Part shown: piece by piece, positions 14,302 through 19,340 of the stretch
Numbering within the stretch: the first letter of the stretch is position 1
How the letters are laid out: each line of letters starts with the position of its first letter
NCBI GenBank assembly: GCA_050486445.1
Contig: JBJHDH010000042.1
Coordinates: 1-19,340, forward strand
Origin: Euryhalocaulis sp050486445
Lineage (GTDB): Bacteria; Pseudomonadota; Alphaproteobacteria; Caulobacterales; Maricaulaceae
Length of the DNA: 19,340 bases
Reading direction: 5' to 3'
The notes under the pieces: model-generated
Databases searched by the model: none
The model's input: the letters and a program-made list of their open reading frames with translations, nothing else
What the model was told of the DNA's origin: nothing
Made by a program: the position numbers and the translations under genes

Positions 14302-15729
14302 ATGGCAAGCAATACCAAAGGGCGCATTTCGCAGGTGATCGGCGCGGTGGTGGACGTCGAATTCGACGACCACCTGCCCGATATTCTGAACGCGCTGGAA
14401 ACCACGAACGGCGGCAATCGTCTGGTGCTGGAAGTGGCCCAGCATCTTGGCGAAAACACCGTGCGCACCGTCGCGATGGACGCGACCGAGGGTCTGACGC
14501 GCGGTCAGGAAGTCACCGACACTGGCGCCGGCATCACCGTACCGGTCGGTCCGGGCACGCTCGGCCGCATCATGAACGTGATCGGTGAGCCGGTGGACGA
14601 GGCAGGCCCGATCAAGACTGAATCCACGGCGCCCATTCACCGCTCCGCGCCGGAATTTGTCGACCAGTCGCCGGAAGCCGAAATGCTGGTCACCGGCATC
14701 AAGGTGCTGGACCTGCTCTGCCCCTACGCCAAAGGCGGCAAGATCGGCCTGTTCGGCGGCGCGGGCGTCGGCAAGACCGTGCTGATCCAGGAGCTGATCA
14801 ACAATATCGCCAAGGCCTATGGCGGCTATTCGGTGTTCGCCGGCGTTGGCGAGCGCACGCGCGAGGGCAATGACCTCTATCACGAATTCATCGAATCCGG
14901 CGTGAACAAGGCCGGCGGCGGCGAAGGCAGCCGCGCCACTTTGGTCTATGGCCAGATGAACGAGCCGCCGGGCGCGCGCGCGCGCGTGGCGCTCACCGGC
15001 CTCGCGCAGGCGGAATATTTCCGCGATGTCGAAGGCAAGGACGTGCTGTTCTTCGTCGACAATATCTTCCGCTTCACCCAGGCGGGTTCGGAAGTGTCGG
15101 CGCTTCTGGGCCGCATTCCCTCGGCCGTGGGCTATCAGCCGACCCTGGCCACCGACATGGGCGGCCTGCAAGAGCGCATCACCTCCACCACCAAGGGCTC
15201 GATCACCTCGGTGCAGGCCATCTATGTGCCGGCCGACGACCTCACCGACCCGGCGCCGGCCACTTCGTTCGCGCACCTTGACGCGACAACGGTGCTGAAC
15301 CGCGCGATCTCGGAAAAGGGCATCTATCCCGCCGTCGACCCGCTCGACTCCACCTCGCGTATTCTGGAGCCGCGCATTCTGGGCGACGAGCATTACGAAA
15401 CCGCCCGCCGCGTGCAGGAGGTGCTGCAGCGCTATAAAGAGCTGCAGGACATCATCGCCATTCTGGGCATGGACGAGCTGTCGGAAGAGGACAAGCTGGT
15501 CGTCGCCCGCGCGCGGAAGGTGGAGCGTTTCCTCAGCCAGCCTTTCCATGTCGCCGAGGTGTTCACCGGCACGCCGGGCGTGCTCGTGGACATCAAGGAC
15601 ACGGTGCGCGGTTTCAAGGGTCTGGTAGAGGGCGAGTTCGACCATCTGCCGGAACAGGCCTTCTACATGGTCGGCACGATCGAGGACGCCATCGCCAAGG
15701 CCGAACGTCTGGCCAGGGAAGCGGCGTAA
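14302..15729 (+). CDS. atpD: F1F0 ATP synthase beta subunit
   Basis: Beta carries the catalytic sites for ATP synthesis and hydrolysis. The 475-residue protein has a P-loop GGAGVGKT (152-159), catalytic Glu184 in GVGERTREGN, Walker B-type VLFFVDNIFRF (248-258), the ALLGRIPSAVGYQP loop (267-280) and an intact DELSEED motif (391-397) that contacts gamma and epsilon. All key residues are present and the length is normal. The ATG at 14302 is preceded by a purine-rich GACGAAGA. The 59-bp gap to atpG is the longest in the operon and contains only a small GCGCG/CGCGC stem. Confidence 0.98.
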   Translation: MASNTKGRISQVIGAVVDVEFDDHLPDILNALETTNGGNRLVLEVAQHLGENTVRTVAMDATEGLTRGQEVTDTGAGITVPVGPGTLGRIMNVIGEPVDEAGPIKTESTAPIHRSAPEFVDQSPEAEMLVTGIKVLDLLCPYAKGGKIGLFGGAGVGKTVLIQELINNIAKAYGGYSVFAGVGERTREGNDLYHEFIESGVNKAGGGEGSRATLVYGQMNEPPGARARVALTGLAQAEYFRDVEGKDVLFFVDNIFRFTQAGSEVSALLGRIPSAVGYQPTLATDMGGLQERITSTTKGSITSVQAIYVPADDLTDPAPATSFAHLDATTVLNRAISEKGIYPAVDPLDSTSRILEPRILGDEHYETARRVQEVLQRYKELQDIIAILGMDELSEEDKLVVARARKVERFLSQPFHVAEVFTGTPGVLVDIKDTVRGFKGLVEGEFDHLPEQAFYMVGTIEDAIAKAERLAREAA

Positions 15730-15753
15730 GGCGGCATCACGGATATAACGGAC

Positions 15754-16170
15754 ATGGCCGATAAACTTCACTTCTCCCTCGTCACGCCGGAACGCGAGCT
15801 GTTCTCGGGTCCGGTCGATCAGGTCGTCGTGCCGGGCGGCGAGGGCGATTTCGGCGTGCTGCCGAACCATGCGCCGGTCATGTCCACCATCCGGCCGGGC
15901 TGGATCACCGTCCATGCCGATGGCAAGGCCGAGCGCGTGGTGGTGCGCGGCGGCTTCGCCGAAGTAACGCCGGACGGCCTCTCCATCCTGGCCGAGGAAG
16001 CGGTTCCCGCCAGCCAGATCGACCTGGCCGAGGTGGAGCGCCGCATCGCCGATGCGCAGGACGATGTGCGCGGTGCGGCCAGCGAGGTCGCGCGTGAGAC
16101 GGCGCAGCAGACGCTGGATTATCTGCTGACGCTGCGCGAGGCGGCGTCCGGCTCCGCCTCCACGCACTGA
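15754..16170 (+). CDS. atpC: F1F0 ATP synthase epsilon subunit
   Basis: Epsilon sits at the foot of the gamma shaft, links it to the c-ring and can inhibit hydrolysis. The 138-residue protein opens with the family's beta-sandwich domain: LHFSLVTPERELFSGPVDQV, then VPGGEGDFGVLPNHAPVMSTIRPG and the VVRGGFAEV strand. A C-terminal helical part (about 85-130) follows. It is the last gene of the operon and is followed directly by a strong terminator hairpin. The absence of F0 genes (a, c, b) here is usual for alphaproteobacteria, which carry them in a separate cluster. Confidence 0.97.
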   Translation: MADKLHFSLVTPERELFSGPVDQVVVPGGEGDFGVLPNHAPVMSTIRPGWITVHADGKAERVVVRGGFAEVTPDGLSILAEEAVPASQIDLAEVERRIADAQDDVRGAASEVARETAQQTLDYLLTLREAASGSASTH

Positions 16171-16200
16171 GCGAGACCCGATCAAATCGGGTCACGCTCT
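16170..16200 (+). terminator. Terminator of the atp operon
   Basis: GACCCGAT (16175-16182), loop CAA and ATCGGGTC (16186-16193) form a perfect 8-bp stem. It extends past one A-A mismatch by AGCG (16170-16173) with CGCT (16195-16198). CTACATTTT follows, a short T-rich tail. It overlaps the last base of the atpC stop codon, the expected place for the operon end. Confidence 0.75.
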
Positions 16201-16358
16201 ACATTTTGAAGGCGGGCAAATTCATCCGTCCGGATTGAATCTGCGATTGGGCCCGAACGGATTTTGCCCTGAGCGCGGGCGCACACCAAAATCTGAAAGG
16301 ACGCGGCGCCGCCGCGCCCTCCCGCGCGCCCGCCAATCCGCTATAGTCTTGCCAGCGG

Positions 16359-16385
16359 CGTCCCTGCGCGGCGCGCGCAGGGGCG
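16359..16385 (+). promoter_or_regulatory. Strong hairpin in the leader of the M13 peptidase gene
   Basis: CCCTGCGC (16362-16369) pairs with GCGCAGGG (16375-16382) around the loop GGCGC. Pairs 16361-16383 (T-G), 16360-16384 and 16359-16385 extend it to an 11-bp stem. A -10-like TATAGT lies 12 bp upstream at 16342-16347, without a recognisable -35. The stem ends 17 nt before the SD, so it does not block the ribosome site; it may stabilise the 5' end or mark an attenuator. No T-run follows. Confidence 0.4.
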
Positions 16386-16417
16386 AACGTGGCGGCATTT
16401 GTGGGAGGAAGACATCC

Positions 16418-18547
16418 ATGACGATACGGGCAAAGCGGGAAACCATGCGGGCTGCCGCCCCTAAAAACGCGGCGGCCCTGAGCGTGGCTCTGCCTCTGAC
16501 TTTGGCCCTGACCCTGGCGGCCTGCGGGCAGGACGCGGCGCAGCCGCCGGACGCCCGCGCCCCCGCGCCGGAGGCCCCGCGCGCGAGCGCCGCCTTCGGC
16601 AGTTTCGGCGTCGATCTGGCGCAGATGGATCACGCCGTCCGCCCCGGCGATGATTTCTACCGGCATGTGAACGGCCGCTGGCTGGATACTTTCGAGATTC
16701 CGGCGGATCGCACCAATTACGGCGTCTTCACCGCGCTCGCCGAAACGGCGGAGGAGCAGGTGCGCGCGATCATTGAGGAAGCGGCGCGCATGGATTCGCC
16801 GCGCGGAACCCCGGCCCAGCAGGTCGGCGACCTTTATAATAGCTGGATGGATGAGGAGCGGGTGGAGGCGCTGGGCCTCGCCCCCATCGCCGCCGATCTG
16901 GAGCGGCTGGCCGGCTTGCCGGATAAGGAATCCGTGGCGCGCGTGATGGGCGATACGTCGCTGACCTCGAACGCCATTGTCGGCGGCTATGTCGATGTCG
17001 ACGCCAGACAGACCGACCGCTACATCCTCTATCTCACCCAGTCCGGCCTCGGCCTGCCCAATCGCGATTATTATCTGGACGAGGGCGAGCGCTTCACCGC
17101 CTTGCGCGCGGCCTATGCGGCCTATATCGCGCGCATGTTCGATCTGGCCGGGATTGATGGAGGCGCGGACAAGGCGCGCGCGATCATGGCGCTGGAAACG
17201 CGCATGGCGGAGGTCCACTGGGATCCCGCAAAGCGCCGCGACCGCGACCTCACCTATAATCTGATCGGCGCGGACGAGCTTGAATCCTATGCGCCGGGTT
17301 TCCCCTGGGCCGCGCTGCTTGAGGAGTCCGGGCTTTCAGACCAGAGCCAGTTTGTGCTGCGCGAAAACGATGCGGTGCAGGCTCTGGCGCGCATTTTCGA
17401 TCAGACGCCGCTCCAGACCTGGCGCGACTATCTCACTTTTCACTTTCTCGACCGTCACGCCGCCTATCTGCCGCGCGCCTTCGACGAGGCGAATTTCGAC
17501 TTCTTCAGCCGCACGCTGTCCGGCCAGCCGGAACAGCGCGAACGCTGGCGCCGCGGCGTGGCGCTGATCGACCGCACGCTGGGCGAGGCGGTTGGCCGCA
17601 TCTATGTCGAGCAGCATTTTCCGCCGGAAGCGAAGGCGCAGATGCAGGATCTGGTGGAAAATCTGCGCACCGCCTTTCACCGCCGTCTGGACGAAGGCGT
17701 GGAATGGATGGGCCCGCAGACGCGGGAAGAGGCGCGGGCAAAGCTCGCCGCCTTCACGCCCAAGATCGGTTATCCCGAAAACTGGGAGACCTATGATGGC
17801 CTGGATATCCGCCCCGGCGACCTGATCGGCAATGCGCGCCGTGCCGGCGAATGGTCATGGCGCGACCAGCTTGAAAAACTGGGCGGACCCATCGACCGCG
17901 ACGAATGGTACATGACGCCGCAGACGGTGAACGCCTATTATAATCCCCAGCTCAACGAGATCGTCTTCCCCGCCGCGATTCTCCAGCCGCCCTTCTTCGA
18001 TCCCGCCGCCGACCCGGCGGTGAATTACGGCGCCATCGGCGCGGTGATCGGCCATGAAATGGGCCATGGCTTCGACGATCAGGGCCGCAAATCCGATGGA
18101 ACCGGCATGTTGCGCGACTGGTGGACGCCTGAGGACGCCGCGCGCTTCGACGATCTGGCCGCCCAGCTCGGCGCGCAATATGCGCAATATGAACCGCTGC
18201 CTGGCCACCGGCTCAATCCGGCGCTCGGCATGGGCGAGAATATCGGCGATCTCGGCGGCCTGACCCTGGCCTATGAGGCGTATCGCCTGTCGCTGGGGGG
18301 CGAGGAAGCGCCGGTCATTGACGGCTATACCGGCGACCAGCGTTTCTTCATGTCCTGGGCGCAGATCTGGCGGCGCCTGTATCGCGAGGAAGAGCTGATC
18401 AACCGCATCCGCACTGGCCCGCACAGCCCGTCGGAATTCCGCGCCAATGGCGTGGTGCGCAATATGGACCCCTGGTACGCGGCCTTCGATGTGCAGCCGG
18501 GCGATGCGCTCTATCTGCCGCCCGAAGACCGCGTCACGATCTGGTAG
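16418..18547 (+). CDS. M13 family zinc metallopeptidase, predicted lipoprotein (neprilysin/PepO-like)
   Basis: This 709-residue protein should be a zinc endopeptidase cleaving peptides in the cell envelope. The start is ATG 16418, preceded by an excellent GGGAGGAA with 7-nt spacing; the open frame upstream is arginine-rich and not used. The N-terminus is a lipoprotein signal: basic start, hydrophobic stretch and lipobox LAAC with Cys36. Gly at +2 suggests outer-membrane sorting (as in other gram-negatives). The M13 N-terminal domain starts near residue 65 (MDHAVRPGDDFYRHVNGRW). Catalytic motifs are HEMGH (His546, Glu547, His550) and ENIGD (Glu607, Asp611), plus the substrate-binding NAYYNPQLNEIVFPAAILQP. 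The C-terminus DPWYAAFDVQPGDALYLPPE is typical of bacterial members. It is transcribed alone between two terminators; substrate unknown. Confidence 0.95.
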   Translation: MTIRAKRETMRAAAPKNAAALSVALPLTLALTLAACGQDAAQPPDARAPAPEAPRASAAFGSFGVDLAQMDHAVRPGDDFYRHVNGRWLDTFEIPADRTNYGVFTALAETAEEQVRAIIEEAARMDSPRGTPAQQVGDLYNSWMDEERVEALGLAPIAADLERLAGLPDKESVARVMGDTSLTSNAIVGGYVDVDARQTDRYILYLTQSGLGLPNRDYYLDEGERFTALRAAYAAYIARMFDLAGIDGGADKARAIMALETRMAEVHWDPAKRRDRDLTYNLIGADELESYAPGFPWAALLEESGLSDQSQFVLRENDAVQALARIFDQTPLQTWRDYLTFHFLDRHAAYLPRAFDEANFDFFSRTLSGQPEQRERWRRGVALIDRTLGEAVGRIYVEQHFPPEAKAQMQDLVENLRTAFHRRLDEGVEWMGPQTREEARAKLAAFTPKIGYPENWETYDGLDIRPGDLIGNARRAGEWSWRDQLEKLGGPIDRDEWYMTPQTVNAYYNPQLNEIVFPAAILQPPFFDPAADPAVNYGAIGAVIGHEMGHGFDDQGRKSDGTGMLRDWWTPEDAARFDDLAAQLGAQYAQYEPLPGHRLNPALGMGENIGDLGGLTLAYEAYRLSLGGEEAPVIDGYTGDQRFFMSWAQIWRRLYREEELINRIRTGPHSPSEFRANGVVRNMDPWYAAFDVQPGDALYLPPEDRVTIW

Positions 18548-18563
18548 GGCCGGTCACGCGAAA

Positions 18564-18601
18564 CCGCGATCCCGGAATTATTCTCCACGCCGTCATCGCG
18601 G
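18564..18601. terminator. Inverted repeat between convergent genes
   Basis: CCGCGAT (18564-18570) is matched by ATCGCGG (18595-18601), a perfect 7-bp inverted repeat with a 24-bp interval, in the 72-bp gap between the stop codons of the M13 gene and the minus-strand hypothetical gene. It could serve both strands, but the long loop and missing T-run make this a weak terminator call. Confidence 0.3.
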
Positions 18602-18619
18602 CTTGCCTCAGCGTGCGCT

Positions 18620-19087
18620 CTAAAAGGTGCGGATGCGTCCAACAGCAACGGCGCCGTCCGCCTCGCCCCTGGCTTCGCCGAACGACCCGTCGCCCGAAGG
18701 GCGAAGCTCCGGCTTTTCGCAGGCAGGCCGCATTTCCGCCAGACCCATCTCGGCCAGCCGCGCCTGCACCGCTTCCTCCAGCCGCGGCGCGACCCGCTCC
18801 TGCACCCGCGCCTCGATCAGCTCGGTGATCTCGTCCTCCATCGCCTGATGCGCGTCCATCATATCCTGCGGCGTCATGCCGGGCAGACAGCCGGGATATT
18901 CCGGAACGCCCCCGGCGCCCGGCGCGGTTTCCAGCGCCTTCATCACTGCGACCAGCCGTCCGGCCAGCGCCGAGGCTTCCTTCGGTCCTGCGTGTTTCAG
19001 CGCCGCTCGCAGCACGCTCGCGGTCTCTTCCAGATGGCGGGTCACGCTGGTCTGGGCGATACGTCGGGATGGATTGTTTCGTGTCAT
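18620..19087 (-). CDS. Hypothetical helical protein, family not recognised
   Basis: I do not recognise a family. From the ATG at 19087 the protein has 155 residues and no membrane segment or signal peptide. It begins MTRNNPSRRIAQTSVTRHLEE (basic, then helical), has an Ala/Leu-rich helix (ASALAGRLVAVMKALE) and a Gly/Pro break. A long charged helix follows, made of ITELIEARVQERVAPRLEE and a segment rich in Glu, Ala and Arg, likely a coiled coil. The tail is loose and Gly/Ala/Glu-rich. Codon use (GC at nearly all third positions) matches the neighbouring genes and argues that it is real. An upstream ATG at 19138 is possible, but the extra 17 codons lack this bias and contain a likely -10 box. 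The basic N-terminus could suggest nucleic-acid or protein binding; this is a guess. Confidence 0.65.
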   Translation of the reverse strand: MTRNNPSRRIAQTSVTRHLEETASVLRAALKHAGPKEASALAGRLVAVMKALETAPGAGGVPEYPGCLPGMTPQDMMDAHQAMEDEITELIEARVQERVAPRLEEAVQARLAEMGLAEMRPACEKPELRPSGDGSFGEARGEADGAVAVGRIRTF

Positions 19088-19121
19088 GGGCGGAGTATCG
19101 CACCGCGCCGTTCGCCACGCA

Positions 19122-19151
19122 TAAATCCGTCGCGGCATCGCGTGTTTTCAA
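19122..19151 (-). promoter_or_regulatory. Promoter candidate for the minus-strand hypothetical gene
   Basis: On the minus strand, TTGAAA (19146-19151) is followed after 18 nt by GATTTA (19122-19127). Transcription would start near 19115, about 28 nt before the ATG at 19087. A perfect 10-bp palindrome TTGCGCGCAA at 19168-19177 lies 16 bp upstream of the -35 box and could bind a regulator. Confidence 0.35.
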
Positions 19152-19274
19152 TGCGCTGATCCAAAAATTGCGCGCAACTTTCTCCAAACCTCCTACACCT
19201 CTCCGCTGCGCATAGGATGGTGCTGTTCCTTCCTCACGAGGGACGCGCGCAATCAACGTGGGGGAAGGAAGTGC

Positions 19275-19340
19275 GTGGCCTGTCCGTGCTTCAGGGATGA
19301 TAGCCTGAAGCTCCGGCAGGGCCTTCAGGGCGGCGAGCGG
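19275..19340 (+). CDS. Possible start of a gene running off the window
   Basis: A very purine-rich stretch GGGGGAAGGAAG ends at 19271, a few bases before GTG 19275. From there a frame stays open to the window end (MACPCFRDDSLKLRQGLQGG...), while the other two plus frames stop within 30 bp. Twenty-two codons are too few to identify a product. The first codons also contain an 8-bp inverted repeat (19288-19311), so this could instead be an untranslated leader of a gene further right. Confidence 0.25.
   Translation, partial: MACPCFRDDSLKLRQGLQGGER
19288..19311 (+). repeat. Inverted repeat GCTTCAGG / CCTGAAGC
   Basis: GCTTCAGG (19288-19295) and CCTGAAGC (19304-19311) form a perfect 8-bp stem with an 8-nt loop. 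A further CCTTCAGGG follows at 19322-19330, so the CTTCAGG half-site occurs three times in 45 bp. The same arms appear in the perfect palindrome at 4468-4491. Confidence 0.6.

Noticed and set aside
14239..16185. A 648-codon minus-strand frame opposite atpD and atpC
   Set aside because: Antisense shadow of highly conserved genes, with low-complexity composition.
16235..16417. An N-terminal extension of the M13 peptidase
   Set aside because: The extra 61 residues are Arg-rich, cross a strong hairpin and would bury the lipoprotein signal; the ATG at 16418 has an excellent SD.
18534..19256. A 240-codon minus-strand frame overlapping the hypothetical gene in another frame
   Set aside because: Its composition (Arg/Gly/Ala runs) and codon use are poor, while the frame at 18620-19087 has strong third-position GC bias.

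Overview
The window is a high-GC (roughly 60-65 % by eye) stretch of a bacterial chromosome. It reads as an alphaproteobacterium, possibly of the Caulobacterales/Maricaulales/Hyphomonadaceae type; this placement is inferred from gene style and synteny, not from a search. The pointers are an atpHAGDC operon without the F0 genes, an SRP RNA-dnaX-ebfC-recR block whose DnaX has lost its zinc-binding cysteines, strong GC bias at third codon positions, and several genes without a clear Shine-Dalgarno sequence.

Region by region: (1) 1-2848 holds the end of an outer-membrane beta-barrel gene followed by a Wzc/BY-kinase polysaccharide co-polymerase, probably the edge of an exopolysaccharide export cluster. 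(2) 2849-4458 holds an aldehyde dehydrogenase of the ALDH3-like group, preceded by a promoter candidate and a three-copy 15-bp tandem repeat and followed by a 24-bp perfect palindrome. (3) 4507-7551 holds the small SRP RNA with its own promoter candidate, then dnaX, ebfC (ybaB) and recR, the conserved replication/recombination cluster. Immediately after recR lies a second, slightly altered copy of the recR 3' end. (4) 7658-10894, on the minus strand, holds two tandem paralogous membrane histidine kinases with no response regulator in the window. (5) 11235-16170 holds the F1 sector of ATP synthase (delta, alpha, gamma, beta, epsilon), closed by a clear hairpin terminator. (6) 16418-18547 holds an M13-family (neprilysin-like) lipoprotein metallopeptidase. 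(7) 18620-19087, on the minus strand, holds an unrecognised helical protein. The last 65 bases may contain the start of another gene.

Functionally this is mostly housekeeping DNA: surface polysaccharide assembly, aldehyde oxidation, protein targeting, DNA polymerase clamp loading, recombinational repair, ATP synthesis and envelope proteolysis. I see no transposase, integrase, phage gene, CRISPR array, tRNA or rRNA, and no convincing undescribed multi-gene system. The unusual points are small-scale: the recR tail duplication, a hairpin that could bridge an over-long Shine-Dalgarno spacer in front of the BY-kinase, a possible leaderless dnaX, the diverging kinase pair, and several palindromes and repeats in the gaps.
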